Assembly (NCBI GenBank): GCA_964495375.1
Contig: CAZBWM010000005.1
Location: forward strand, 62,001 to 126,000
From: JAIESQ01 sp964495375
GTDB taxonomy: Bacteria; Planctomycetota; Planctomycetia; Pirellulales; JAEUIK01
Length of the DNA: 64,000 nucleotides
Direction: 5' to 3'
Shown here: positions 25,980 through 35,406 of the stretch, one piece after another
Position numbering within the stretch: position 1 is the stretch's first letter
Layout of the letters: every line of letters starts with the position of its first letter
Made by a program: the position numbers and the translations under genes
Notes under the pieces: generated by a model
The model's input: only the letters and a program-made list of their open reading frames with translations
Databases searched by the model: none
Told to the model about the DNA's origin: nothing

Positions 25980-26345
25980 TCAGCTCTCATCGCGATGAAC
26001 CGTGTCGGGCGAGAAGGCGGGCAGGCAAACCGCGATGTATTCGGCGCCGTCTGCCTCGGGGGTGCTGTAGCGAATCCACTCGCCGCCGCGCACCAAGATG
26101 GCCTGGCCAGCGCGGACGTCGAGCGTGCCGTCGGTCGATTCCACACGCAGCATGCCGCGCAGCACAATGGTGTACTCGTCGAACTCGGGCGTTTGCCCCG
26201 GTTCGACCCAGCCCGACGGGCTGCGCATCTGCGCGATGCTGATCGCCGAGCTATCCGAATTGACGCGACCGACGAACTCGTCGATCAGCTTGGGCTTGTT
26301 GCCGGCGGCCGCGATGCGTGTGGGCTGAGCAATCAATTTGGGCAC
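25980..26345 (-). CDS. cupin-domain protein
   Basis: 121 residues from GTG 26345 ('PKLIAQPTRIAAAGNKPKLI'). A single cupin barrel with 'PEFDEYTIVLRGMLRVE' and 'GQAILVRGGEWIRYS'. It lacks a clear full set of metal-binding histidines. It resembles ethanolamine-utilisation or ectoine-type small cupins only in fold. It lies 66 bp upstream of larB on the same strand. Confidence 0.75.
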   Translation of the reverse strand: MPKLIAQPTRIAAAGNKPKLIDEFVGRVNSDSSAISIAQMRSPSGWVEPGQTPEFDEYTIVLRGMLRVESTDGTLDVRAGQAILVRGGEWIRYSTPEADGAEYIAVCLPAFSPDTVHRDES

Positions 26346-26447
26346 GGCGAGAAGTCTCCCCAAGGAACGTCACGAGATTAAGAAGGTGCGACTGCGCCGG
26401 GCGATCCGGCGGGCAGAATTCAATCGGCTAGTTTTCGCCGGCTGATT

Positions 26448-28088
26448 CTAACCGATGGCCGCGTGCTGGGCGCTGGCCGGCTGCGCGGCTTTCACCGTGG
26501 GTTTCACCGTGGCTTTGGGTCGCCGCAAGATGGCCCCCAGGCGCGAATCGAGAATCGTGCCACTCTCGTTCTTGAGCAGGTTGCGGGCCAAGCGCCAGAA
26601 GCGCACGGGCCGCAAGCCGTACGACAGTACATAGAACGAGAGCATGCCGAACATGCGCCACAGGCCGAGCTCGCGCCCGCCGATGTTCCGGCAGTACTGA
26701 TTGATGGCGAACGGATTCATGAAGGCGGCCAACGAACGGAAGTAGGCCGCATCGAAGTGCGGGATGCGCCCCTCGGCGCGCAGCTCGTCGAAGAGCGCGC
26801 TGCCGGGGTAGGGCGAAAAGACGTAAAAGGAGACGTCGTGCGCGCCTAGGATCGCCAGCTTCCAGCCAAAGCGAATCGTTTGCCAGATGTGCCGGCGCCG
26901 CTCGTGCGGAAAACCGATGATCAGGTTTACCTTGACGCTCATCTGTTCAGAGAGCGCGCCAGAGATCGACTGCGTCAGCTTCTTGAGATCGACTTGCTTC
27001 TTGATGATCTCGAGCGTTTCGCGCGAGCCGCTCTCGGGGGCGTAGCAAACGTACCGGCAGCCGGTGCGGTGCAAGGCCGCGCAAACCTCGGCGTCGAGCA
27101 CTTCGCTGCGGGTGCCACTGGGCAACTGCCAGGTGAACTTCAGCCCGCGCTCTTCGATCAGCCGGCAGAATTCGAGAATCCAAGTGCGGCGGACAATCGC
27201 GGTCAGATCGTAAAAGTCGACGTTGGTGATCTCGTAGCGCTCGATGAAATGTTCGATTTCGTCGAGCACGTGCGCCGGGCTGCGCGGGATCCAGAGGTTG
27301 CCGTACATCACCGGGTTCGAGCAGAACGTGCACTTGTACGGGCAGCCACGTGTGGCCAGGATGCCGATCGTGCGCCCCAGGAACATACCGTGCGCGTTGC
27401 GGCTATCGAGATAGACCTCCATCGGAAAGAGGTGCCAGGCCGGATAAGGGATGGAATCGACGGCCCGAATCCGGCGGCGCGGCGCGGTTTGCACAAAGCG
27501 ATCGCCATCGCGATAGGTCAGGCCGGTCACCTGGCGGATGCCGTCGGGGTTGGCGAGCTGATTGACCAGCTCGACGATCGTTTCTTCGCCTTCGCCCGAC
27601 ACGCAGTAGCTGAGGGCCGGGCAGTCTTCGAGGCAATACTGCGGCATGGCGGTGATGTGCTCGCCGCCGGCGACGATCGGCGTGTGCGGAAAGCGCTGGC
27701 GAATGGCGGTCATCAGCGAGCGCAGCCAGGGCCAGTCTTGCGAGAACATGCACGAGACGCCGATCAGATCGGTCTCGGGGTCGATACGATTGACGGTGTC
27801 TTCGATCGACAGGCCGTGATAGCGGTAGCCGTCTTCTTCCCGGTGTTGGTCGATGCCTTCGGCGAGGCCGTCGACGATCGCCACGCGGGTGCCGTTTTCC
27901 TCGAGCACGGCGGCCAGATAGGCCAGGCCTAACGGGGGCGTGACGCAGGCCGTCCAGTTGCCGACCGGAGAGCAAAGCGCCGGCCGAATGAGCGTGACGT
28001 GCCGAGCGCTACGCGAATCGGCATCGCGGTCAAACCGCGGCACCGCTGCGGCGCTCTCGATCAGGCTGTTGCTACTGGCGACCGCCAC
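26448..28088 (-). CDS. B12-binding radical SAM protein
   Basis: 546 residues. An N-terminal cobalamin-binding Rossmann domain ('GLAYLAAVLEENGTRVAIVD', 'LIGVSCMFSQDWP', 'VAGGEHITAMP') is followed by a radical SAM barrel with 'ATRGCPYKCTFCSNP' (CxxxCxxC cluster). A C-terminal helical part follows. The class includes methyltransferases and ring-forming enzymes (BchE/hopanoid type); the substrate is unknown. It shares strand and proximity with the cupin and larB. Confidence 0.9.
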   Translation of the reverse strand: MAVASSNSLIESAAAVPRFDRDADSRSARHVTLIRPALCSPVGNWTACVTPPLGLAYLAAVLEENGTRVAIVDGLAEGIDQHREEDGYRYHGLSIEDTVNRIDPETDLIGVSCMFSQDWPWLRSLMTAIRQRFPHTPIVAGGEHITAMPQYCLEDCPALSYCVSGEGEETIVELVNQLANPDGIRQVTGLTYRDGDRFVQTAPRRRIRAVDSIPYPAWHLFPMEVYLDSRNAHGMFLGRTIGILATRGCPYKCTFCSNPVMYGNLWIPRSPAHVLDEIEHFIERYEITNVDFYDLTAIVRRTWILEFCRLIEERGLKFTWQLPSGTRSEVLDAEVCAALHRTGCRYVCYAPESGSRETLEIIKKQVDLKKLTQSISGALSEQMSVKVNLIIGFPHERRRHIWQTIRFGWKLAILGAHDVSFYVFSPYPGSALFDELRAEGRIPHFDAAYFRSLAAFMNPFAINQYCRNIGGRELGLWRMFGMLSFYVLSYGLRPVRFWRLARNLLKNESGTILDSRLGAILRRPKATVKPTVKAAQPASAQHAAIG

Positions 28089-28603
28089 GCGGTTGGTGCC
28101 TCGATAATAAATAGTGATTACTGTGAAACCGTTCGCGAAGGCGCGGGGGACGCGGTTTATTCAGCGCGATGCGGCCTCGCGGCAACCAATCGTTTTCTGA
28201 TGCTGCGAGAGTAGACAAGGTCGAGCAGTCGGAGTGGCGCGAATCGATTTCTGGCCAACAGCGCGACCCCCCCTTGGCGAGGCGCCGTCAGGCCGCTGCT
28301 ACAGCAAACCTGGACGCGGCAAACCGCGACAACCTACCCACGATTCAATCTACCGGCACCGCCCCACGAACGGACAAGTTCAGCCGACAAAATGGCTTCT
28401 GGTTCAAGCTAATGGGGGGGGTAAGGAATGTCAAATTATTTCCGTACCGCTTGACCAGATAGTGGTTTGCGTCAAATAAAGGGCACTCGCAGCCCGCGGG
28501 GGATGCCCGAGTTGAATTCCCCGAACTTGGCGCTCGATCTCGAGCGCGGCCCATGATTTTGAACCGAGCCGTGACACGACCCTTAGAGCCCCAGCGACCC
28601 GCG
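28089..28603. other. intergenic region
   Basis: About 500 bp between divergent genes. One GTTTGCGTC word lies at about 28466, and a short GC-rich inverted pair (GGGCACTCGCAGCCCG) at about 28481. I see no gene here. Confidence 0.5.
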
Positions 28604-30424
28604 ATGACCGCCATTCCCTCGCCGATCCGCATCTCGTGGCGCGAGGCGTTGGTGTTCTGCTTCGTCGCCTGGTTGGGGGGCCAGCTCATTCGCAGCCCTT
28701 ATCTGGAGGGGCCGGTCGTGGTCGACGATCTCGACTTTCTGGCCACGTTTGGGCTGGTTCGCCAAGGGAAGCTTTCCTTTTTCTATTTCATGATGGCCAC
28801 CGCGGGGCCGCATCCGCTGATTTTTTGGAAGATCGTTTACTACGGACAAGGCCTGCTGCTCGGGGCGTCGCCGGCCCTGTTTCGGGTGGCGATCGGTGTC
28901 GTGCAAGCGGTGTCGGGCCTGACGCTGTTGGCCCTGCTCGGTCGCTACACGAATAATCGTCCCGCGGCCTGGTTCGGTAGTTTGCTGTGGGCGCTGTCGG
29001 CGATTGGCGGATGGGACAATCCGCTGAGCGTAATGGCGGGCGGATTCATCGCCTGGGGAGTGCTCTGGCTGCTGTTGGGCATGTTCTGCGTCAGTCGGCT
29101 GACCGACACGACAGGCTGGCGCTGGCCCTTGCTGTTGGCTGCCTGCACGTCGATGACGATGCTTAGTTGGGGGATCCTGTTGGCGGTGCTTCCCGCGCTG
29201 CCGCTGCAATATCTGCTGTTGGAGCACCGCGCGGGCATCTCCCCACGAAGGTTGCTGGGCTGGGCTCTGGCCTGGTTGGCGCCGATGGTGGTGGTTGGCG
29301 CGCTGCAGGTTTCGATGATTCTTCCGGAGATGGGGACCGCCGAGCGGCAGCGGGATTTTTCCGTCGTCGATGTCGCCCAGCGCATTGGTGGGCAACTCAG
29401 CATGGTGGCGGGCAATCTCGTGTATGGCCATGCCGTGGTGCCGAGCGAAGAATCGATCTGGCCCAAGGCGCTCGTGGCCATCGTGCTAGTGGTTGCCGTG
29501 GCCGCGTTGGTCCGAGGTCAGGCCCTGCGATTGTTGGTGGTCTTCGCGGCGATTTCGCTGGTGTATCTCGCGTTGGCCGATTCGGGGGGGAGCGAGATCG
29601 ACTTTGCCAACGTGGTGACGTCGGGCCGGTATCTTTACATCCCGACGCTCTTTTGGTGCGGGGCCTGCGCAGCGTTGGTTGCGCGGCTGTGGGAGTTCCG
29701 GGCTTGTTCCGCACCGGCGCGGCGACGTGGGCTGTTCGTCGCCGGCGGCGTGCTCTTAGTGCTCTATGGCGCGCATCAAAACGGCGTCGCCCGCTCGACG
29801 CGCCATTTATTCGACTTGTTGGCATTTGATACCACCGAGCGCGTCGCGGGGCAGCGACAGATTCTGTTGGATCTGGCCGCCGCGGCTCGAGTGCGGGGGG
29901 AGCGGTTGCGGGTGCCCGATCTGCCGGTGCTGCCGTCGCCGCCGAGCCATGTGCTCTGGACGGTTTCGGCATTCGAGGCCACGTTCCTGCCGGGCGAGCT
30001 GACCGATTTGGAGATCGTGCCGGCCGATCTCTGCACGTCGGCGGACCTGCAGCAGTTTGCCGCAGCGCTGAACAACTGTCGTTCGACGATGGTCCTTCCT
30101 TGGGCCGAGCTCCTGAAGTTAGCGTTGACCGATTTTCAGGCGGTCGCCTGGTTGGCAAATTTTGCGGGGCGCGAACCCGAGCGTCCCTTGGTTGTGCCGC
30201 TGCTGTACTTTACGCACGGCGATGTCGCCTATCCGGCCGACCAGGTACAACGCTGGGGATTGAGTTTCGAGCAACCGGCGCTCAAGATCGCGTCGGAGCA
30301 AGGGGTTTACCGCGAGCAGTCGCCCGAGACGATCGCGCGGTTGGAGAGCTCGGTGGAGCCGACGGCGCAGTCGTGGGTGGTGGCGCTGCGACAGATTGCC
30401 CAGCAGCCGGTGCCACCTCCTTAA
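28604..30424 (+). CDS. polytopic membrane protein, possibly a GT-C-type glycosyltransferase
   Basis: 606 residues from ATG 28604 (ATG 28553 is an alternative). About 9-10 hydrophobic segments span residues 15-390, and a soluble C-terminal domain of about 200 residues follows. The first outside loop has 'GPVVVDDLDFLATFG', a DD pair where GT-C (ArnT/PMT-like) enzymes carry catalytic acidic residues. That is the only hint of function. It is codirectional with the thioesterase 88 bp downstream. Confidence 0.65.
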   Translation: MTAIPSPIRISWREALVFCFVAWLGGQLIRSPYLEGPVVVDDLDFLATFGLVRQGKLSFFYFMMATAGPHPLIFWKIVYYGQGLLLGASPALFRVAIGVVQAVSGLTLLALLGRYTNNRPAAWFGSLLWALSAIGGWDNPLSVMAGGFIAWGVLWLLLGMFCVSRLTDTTGWRWPLLLAACTSMTMLSWGILLAVLPALPLQYLLLEHRAGISPRRLLGWALAWLAPMVVVGALQVSMILPEMGTAERQRDFSVVDVAQRIGGQLSMVAGNLVYGHAVVPSEESIWPKALVAIVLVVAVAALVRGQALRLLVVFAAISLVYLALADSGGSEIDFANVVTSGRYLYIPTLFWCGACAALVARLWEFRACSAPARRRGLFVAGGVLLVLYGAHQNGVARSTRHLFDLLAFDTTERVAGQRQILLDLAAAARVRGERLRVPDLPVLPSPPSHVLWTVSAFEATFLPGELTDLEIVPADLCTSADLQQFAAALNNCRSTMVLPWAELLKLALTDFQAVAWLANFAGREPERPLVVPLLYFTHGDVAYPADQVQRWGLSFEQPALKIASEQGVYREQSPETIARLESSVEPTAQSWVVALRQIAQQPVPPP

Positions 30425-30512
30425 CGGGGCGCATGGCCGGCCGCTCGTGATGCGCCGGCCGGCACGACTTGCTACGGTCTTCGACTTTTAGGATCCACGA
30501 CGCGACGGACAC

Positions 30513-31340
30513 ATGAATGTGACGACGGCTCCGGCCCATCTCTTCGAGCGCGACGGCGACATCTGGACTCCCCAGGAGGCATGCGTGGGCCCTTGGGCGG
30601 CCGATCTGCTGCATGGCGGGCCCGTGGCGGCGCTGTGCGTATCCGTCGCTGAAGCAGTGATCGACGAGCCGGATTTCATCACCACGCGGTTGTCGCTCGA
30701 CCTGGTGCGGCCGGTGCCGCGGCGGCCGCTGGAAGTACTAGTGCGGCCGCTGAAGTCGGGGCGACGCGTGCATTTGATCGACGTTCAGGTGCGCGACGGC
30801 GGGCGCGACGTCGCGTTTGCGCGCGTGCAGCGGACGCGCGCCAATCCGATTGAGCTGCCGCCGCTCGCAGGGACCGGCGCCACGCTGACGCCGCCACCCG
30901 ACGGGCCGGAGAGTTTTGCGGCGTTCGACGAACGGCTCGCGCCGCGCCGGCCGGCGCCCTTTTTTCGGATGGCGACCGAGATGCATACGCCGACGGCACT
31001 CGGCATCTTTGGCCGCGGCGCCACGCTGGCCTGGTTGCGCGTCTACGCGGATCTTTTGCCGGGCGTACCACTCTCGAATGCGGCGGCCATTTGTGCCGCG
31101 GCCGACTACTCCAACGCGTTGGGAGCGCCCGAGTCGCCGGCCGAGAGCCAGTTGGCGTTCGCGAACGCCGATCTCTCGGTCCATCTGGTGCGCACCCCGG
31201 CGAGCAAATGGGTGCGGATGCAGCCGATCACGGTTTGGGGCGAGCATGGCCTGGGGCACACGCGCTGCGATCTGTCGGACGTGCTTGGCATGCTGGGCAC
31301 GTCGGCCGTGACGCTGCCCTTGGCGAAGCGCTCGTCCTGA
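30513..31340 (+). CDS. double-hotdog thioesterase family protein
   Basis: 275 residues. 'CVGPWAADLLHGGPVAALCV' and 'TTRLSLDLVRPVPRRPLEVL' match the N-terminal hotdog of TesB-like acyl-CoA thioesterases; the second half ('LAWLRVYADLLPG', 'ALGAPESPAESQLAFANADL') is the second hotdog. It probably hydrolyses acyl-CoA or a related thioester; the substrate is unknown. It converges with eda. Confidence 0.78.
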   Translation: MNVTTAPAHLFERDGDIWTPQEACVGPWAADLLHGGPVAALCVSVAEAVIDEPDFITTRLSLDLVRPVPRRPLEVLVRPLKSGRRVHLIDVQVRDGGRDVAFARVQRTRANPIELPPLAGTGATLTPPPDGPESFAAFDERLAPRRPAPFFRMATEMHTPTALGIFGRGATLAWLRVYADLLPGVPLSNAAAICAAADYSNALGAPESPAESQLAFANADLSVHLVRTPASKWVRMQPITVWGEHGLGHTRCDLSDVLGMLGTSAVTLPLAKRSS

Positions 31341-31364
31341 TGGTCGAGTGATGAGCCCGCGCGA

Positions 31365-32021
31365 CTACCTGCCTGAGTGCGCGGCGTGCTTGCCAACCAC
31401 TTCGACGAACTGTCGCGCGACCTTCGCCAGCTTTTCCCAGTTTTGGCTCGCCAGGATATCGCTCGAAGCCAGCGCGCCCCCCACCCCCAGGACGGAGGCC
31501 CCCGATTTCAGGAACTCGGCGGCCGTGTCGAGTGTTACGCCGCCGGTCGGCATCAGGCGAATTTGCGGAAGCGGGGCCCGGATCGCTCGCAGGTATGCCG
31601 GCCCAACCACTTCGCAGGGGAAGACTTTGACCAGGTCGGCGCCTGCTTCCCAGGCGGTCAGGATTTCGGTGGGGGTAAACGCGCCGGGGGCGACCGGCAC
31701 GCTATAACGCCGGCAAAGTTTGACAACCTCGAGGTTGGTCCCCGGGCTAACGACAAACTGAGCGCCGGCCAGGATGGCAGCACGGGCGGTGGGGGCGTCG
31801 AGTACGGTGCCAGCACCGACGATGGTTCGGTCGCCGAGCCGGTTGACGACCGCTTCCAACACGCTCAAAGGCTTCGGGACCGTGAAGGTCACCTCGATAG
31901 CATCAATTCCGCCGGCGGCCAGAGCTTCAGCGGCGTCGATCAGCACGGCCGCGTCGCTGGACCGCAGGATGGCCACGAGGCGCGAGTCGCAGAGTCGTTG
32001 GAGAGTAGTTTGGCTGGGCAT
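31365..32021 (-). CDS. eda: 2-keto-3-deoxy-6-phosphogluconate aldolase (KDPG/KHG aldolase)
   Basis: 218 residues. A class I aldolase with the Schiff-base lysine K132 (ADLVKVFP), catalytic E43 (IEVTF) and R20 (VAILR); 'GAGTVLDAPTARAAILAGAQ' and 'MPTGGVTLDTAAEFL' are further family motifs. It splits KDPG to pyruvate and glyceraldehyde 3-phosphate, or the 4-hydroxy analogue. No Entner-Doudoroff dehydratase is beside it. Confidence 0.93.
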   Translation of the reverse strand: MPSQTTLQRLCDSRLVAILRSSDAAVLIDAAEALAAGGIDAIEVTFTVPKPLSVLEAVVNRLGDRTIVGAGTVLDAPTARAAILAGAQFVVSPGTNLEVVKLCRRYSVPVAPGAFTPTEILTAWEAGADLVKVFPCEVVGPAYLRAIRAPLPQIRLMPTGGVTLDTAAEFLKSGASVLGVGGALASSDILASQNWEKLAKVARQFVEVVGKHAAHSGR

Positions 32022-32076
32022 GGAGCGATCTTAGCACCTTTTACTTTGGTGGACTAAATCGCCGGGCGTCACCATA

Positions 32077-32430
32077 ATGTCAAGAGCGGATGGAACGGGG
32101 GACTTTGAGGTAGCCGGCGCGGCCGCGTCGCCGGGGCACACCGCATGGGCGCTGAACCGCATGGGTACTGAGCGGTTGTTCGATAGCACCGCCGCGCAGT
32201 TGATTCTAGCGGTGGCGATCGTCGCGATTGCGGTGACCGTGGGAGTGTATGTCATCGGGCGCGTGCGCAAGAGTTCGCGAGAAAGCACACCCACGGCTAG
32301 CGATCATCTGACGAATTTTCGAGATTTGCATTCCCAGGGTGAGCTAAGCGACGAGGAATTCCGAACAATAAAGAGCATGCTGGCAGAACGCATGCAGCGA
32401 GAGTTAACCGATAACAACCGCAAGGGTTAA
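32077..32430 (+). CDS. small membrane protein with SHOCT-like C-terminus
   Basis: 117 residues (or 89 from ATG 32161). One transmembrane helix at about 41-62 is followed by 'FRDLHSQGELSDEEFRTIKS', which fits the short SHOCT module (L-x-x-L-x-x-x-G-x-L-[TS]-x-E-E-F). Role unknown; it lies 270 bp before clpX on the same strand. Confidence 0.65.
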   Translation: MSRADGTGDFEVAGAAASPGHTAWALNRMGTERLFDSTAAQLILAVAIVAIAVTVGVYVIGRVRKSSRESTPTASDHLTNFRDLHSQGELSDEEFRTIKSMLAERMQRELTDNNRKG

Positions 32431-32700
32431 GGCGGTTGTAACACGGCTACGGATTCTGGGAGAACCGTGGACGGGGTCTCGTGCGTACATAGGAACACCC
32501 AATTCGACCGCCGGCGTTGTGCGGTCGATGCCCTAGCTCGACGACATTGCGGACATGGATGCCCCCACCGTTAAGCGCCCAACCGGCGCGGTAACGGCGA
32601 CGCGAGCGACACCCAGGAGCCCACGCCCCCCAAAGCCAACCGAAGTCCGAAATTCGCATGCGGACTGGCTGAGTAGCGGGGGAGTCGGAAAGGAGCAGGC

Positions 32701-33990
32701 ATGCCCGCAACGGACGGGAGCGGCGGTGGCCGCCGCAGTAGCAGTACGACGAAGAAGAACGCCTTTTGCTCGTTTTGTCGCAAGAGCTATCGCGACGTAG
32801 GGCCTTTGGTCGAAGGACCGGGGGACGTCTACATTTGCGGCGAGTGTATCGAGCTGTGTCAGTCGATCCTCGACCAGGAGCGGCGCCGTCGGGGCACGAC
32901 GCGGCAACTCTTCACCAAGATTCCCACGCCGGCGGAAATCGTCGGCCGGTTGGACGACTACGTCATTGGCCAGGAACGCGCCAAGAAGGTGTTGGCCGTC
33001 GCGGTGCACACGCACTACAAGCGGCTGACCTTGGCCAACGACAGTTCGGATATCGAGATCGATAAGTCGAACATCTTGTTGGTCGGCCCGACCGGCAGCG
33101 GCAAGACGCTGTTGGCTCGCACGCTGGCCAAGATCCTCGACGTGCCGTTCGCGATTGGCGACGCCACGACGTTGACCGAAGCTGGCTACGTCGGCGAAGA
33201 CGTCGAGAACCTGCTGTTGAAGCTACTGCACGCTGCCGACTTCGATCTCGAAGCGGCACAACGCGGCGTGCTGTATATCGACGAGATCGACAAGATCGGC
33301 AAGACGAGCCACAACGTTTCGATCACGCGCGACGTGTCGGGCGAAGGGGTGCAGCAGGCTCTCTTGAAGATGCTCGAAGGGACGACGGCCAATGTTCCGC
33401 CGCAAGGGGGGCGCAAGCATCCCGAGCAGCAGTACATCCAGATGGACACGAGCAACATCCTGTTCATCTGCGGTGGCACGTTCGTCGGCATCGAGAAGAT
33501 CATCGCCAAGCGGCTGGGGCGCCGCACGATCGGGTTCAGTCAGTTGGGCACTACCGTGGCTGACGAGAAGGACCTGGCGTCGCTGTTGCCGCAAGTCACC
33601 AGCGACGACATCCTCGAATTCGGCATGATCCCCGAGCTGGTGGGGCGGTTGCCGATTGTGTCGCCGCTCTGCCCGCTGGATTGCGACGATCTGGTGCGCG
33701 TGTTGCGCGAACCTCGCAACGCCCTGATTCGTCAGTATCAAAAGCTGTTCGAGTTGGAGAATTGCGAGCTGCACTTCACCGACGACGCCATGAGCTCGAT
33801 CGCGCGAAAGGCCCATAAAAAGGAAACCGGCGCGCGGGGTTTGCGGGCGGTGATCGAAGATTTGATGCTGGAAATCATGTTCGAGCTGCCGGAACAAGCC
33901 CGCGGCGGACGATATGTGATTACGGAGAACATTGTCGAGCGGCTGGAGCGATTGTTCCCGCTGCCCGAGGCGAAGAACAAGAGCGCGTAG
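32701..33990 (+). CDS. clpX: ATP-dependent Clp protease ATP-binding subunit ClpX
   Basis: 429 residues; AGGAG 5 nt before the ATG fixes the start. It unfolds substrates for ClpP. The N-terminal zinc-binding domain has C22-x2-C25 and 'CGECIELC', followed by Walker A 'GPTGSGKT', Walker B 'GVLYIDEIDKI', 'FGMIPELVGRLPIV' and sensor 2 'ETGARGLRAVIEDLMLEIMF'. The IGF loop that docks ClpP is represented near 'RRTIGFSQ' (IGF present). clpP and tig are not adjacent. Confidence 0.96.
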   Translation: MPATDGSGGGRRSSSTTKKNAFCSFCRKSYRDVGPLVEGPGDVYICGECIELCQSILDQERRRRGTTRQLFTKIPTPAEIVGRLDDYVIGQERAKKVLAVAVHTHYKRLTLANDSSDIEIDKSNILLVGPTGSGKTLLARTLAKILDVPFAIGDATTLTEAGYVGEDVENLLLKLLHAADFDLEAAQRGVLYIDEIDKIGKTSHNVSITRDVSGEGVQQALLKMLEGTTANVPPQGGRKHPEQQYIQMDTSNILFICGGTFVGIEKIIAKRLGRRTIGFSQLGTTVADEKDLASLLPQVTSDDILEFGMIPELVGRLPIVSPLCPLDCDDLVRVLREPRNALIRQYQKLFELENCELHFTDDAMSSIARKAHKKETGARGLRAVIEDLMLEIMFELPEQARGGRYVITENIVERLERLFPLPEAKNKSA

Positions 33991-34069
33991 CGTTCAAGCC
34001 CACGTGGTCCGGGGGCCTTCGGGCCGATGGTATCACCCGGTGGGGGTCGAGTTACGCGTGTTTGATAGC

Positions 34070-34111
34070 GCGAGCCCGCGGCCTGGTCGTAGCGACTAGC
34101 CGCGGGCTCGC
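34070..34111. terminator. bidirectional hairpin between clpX and the aminotransferase
   Basis: GCGAGCCCGCGGC (34070-34082) and GCCGCGGGCTCGC (34099-34111), a perfect 13-bp stem with a 16-nt loop between two convergent genes. TTGCTTT follows on the plus side. It could also be a repeat-family member, since GCCGCGGG is shared with other repeats here. Confidence 0.6.
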
Positions 34112-34174
34112 TTGCTTTAGTGGGGGGAATTGCCATCGCATGATCGTTGAGGCGCACGGCGCTCGTCAGGCTAT

Positions 34175-35290
34175 TCACGCCCCCGCCCGGGCCAGTCGGC
34201 AGAGGGCTTCAATCCCGCGCTCGAGCGTCGCCTCGTTCGCCGCGTACGAGATGCGGAAGTGCGTGTCGCGCGCGCTGAAGATGTTGCCGGGGATCACGAG
34301 CACTCCTTCGCGGACGGCCCGTTCGACGAACTGGCTCGCCGTGCCCCAGGGCGCTTTGGGAAACAGGTAGAACGCGCCGCCTGGCTTCACGACTTCGAAC
34401 TCTTGGCGCAACCCCTCGACCATCAGGTCGCGCTTGCGGCGGTAGGCGTCGCGGTGCTCGTCCATCGAGACATCGAGCGCCGCGGCCGCGCCCCACTGCG
34501 CCGGCTGCGGCGCGCACACGTAAGTGTACTGCTGCAGCTTGATCATTTCGTCCATCACCGCCGCAGGGCCGTGAATGAAGCCGACGCGCCAGCCGGTCAT
34601 GGCGTGGCTTTTCGAAAAGCCGTCGACGACGATCGTGTCCGCGTTCCACTGGGCTGGCGAGGCCAGCGGTTCGTCGTAGGTGAACGCGCGATAAATCTCG
34701 TCGCTGATCAGGGCGATGCCACGCTCGGCGGCCAACTCTGCCACGGCGCGGGCTTCGGCGGCGTTGGCCGTGGCGCCGGTCGGGTTTGACGGGCTGTTGA
34801 ACAGAATCACTTTGGTGCGCGGCGTGATCGCGGCCTGCAGCCGCTCAATGTCGATGCGAAAATCGGGATACGTGTCGACCAGCACGGTGGTGCCGCCGAC
34901 CATGCTCACCACCGGCGGGTACATCACGAAGTACGGATCGAACACGATCACTTCGTCGCCCGGGTTGACCATCGACCAGAGGGCCAGCACCAGGGCACCA
35001 CTGGTGCCGCTGGTGACGAACACCTTGCGATCGGCGTGACCATACTCGGCATCGATGCGGGCTTGCAACTTCTCGCGCAGCACGGGCATGCCTTGCGTGA
35101 GCGCGTAGCTATTCTTGCGGCTCTGGATCGCGTCGACTGCAGCCTGCCGCACGGAGACCGGCACGTCAAAATCGGGCTGGCCGATCGACAAGTTGATGGG
35201 GTCTTTGAGCTGGGCCGCCAGGTCGAACACCTTGCGAATGCCAGAGCTGTCGAACGACCGCATGCGATCGGCAATCCACGGATGGGGCAT
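34175..35290 (-). CDS. class I/II pyridoxal-phosphate aminotransferase
   Basis: 371 residues. A fold-type I transaminase with the PLP lysine K227 (DGFSKSHAMTGWRVG), 'NSPSNPTGA' and 'SDEIYRAFTYD', and the C-terminal Arg of 'DTHFRISYA'. It resembles the aspartate/aromatic aminotransferase subgroup; the amino-acid specificity is not determinable. Monocistronic, with the terminator hairpin downstream. Confidence 0.9.
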   Translation of the reverse strand: MPHPWIADRMRSFDSSGIRKVFDLAAQLKDPINLSIGQPDFDVPVSVRQAAVDAIQSRKNSYALTQGMPVLREKLQARIDAEYGHADRKVFVTSGTSGALVLALWSMVNPGDEVIVFDPYFVMYPPVVSMVGGTTVLVDTYPDFRIDIERLQAAITPRTKVILFNSPSNPTGATANAAEARAVAELAAERGIALISDEIYRAFTYDEPLASPAQWNADTIVVDGFSKSHAMTGWRVGFIHGPAAVMDEMIKLQQYTYVCAPQPAQWGAAAALDVSMDEHRDAYRRKRDLMVEGLRQEFEVVKPGGAFYLFPKAPWGTASQFVERAVREGVLVIPGNIFSARDTHFRISYAANEATLERGIEALCRLARAGA

Positions 35291-35406
35291 CGAACGAACG
35301 TTCCTCGGGAGAGCGGGCAGGTGAGTGCTGGGCGAGACGGTGTCGCCACTCGTTCCGCCCAGTGTACTTGAAGCACCCGGCTAAGGTCATGGGCGGGATG
35401 TGCGCA

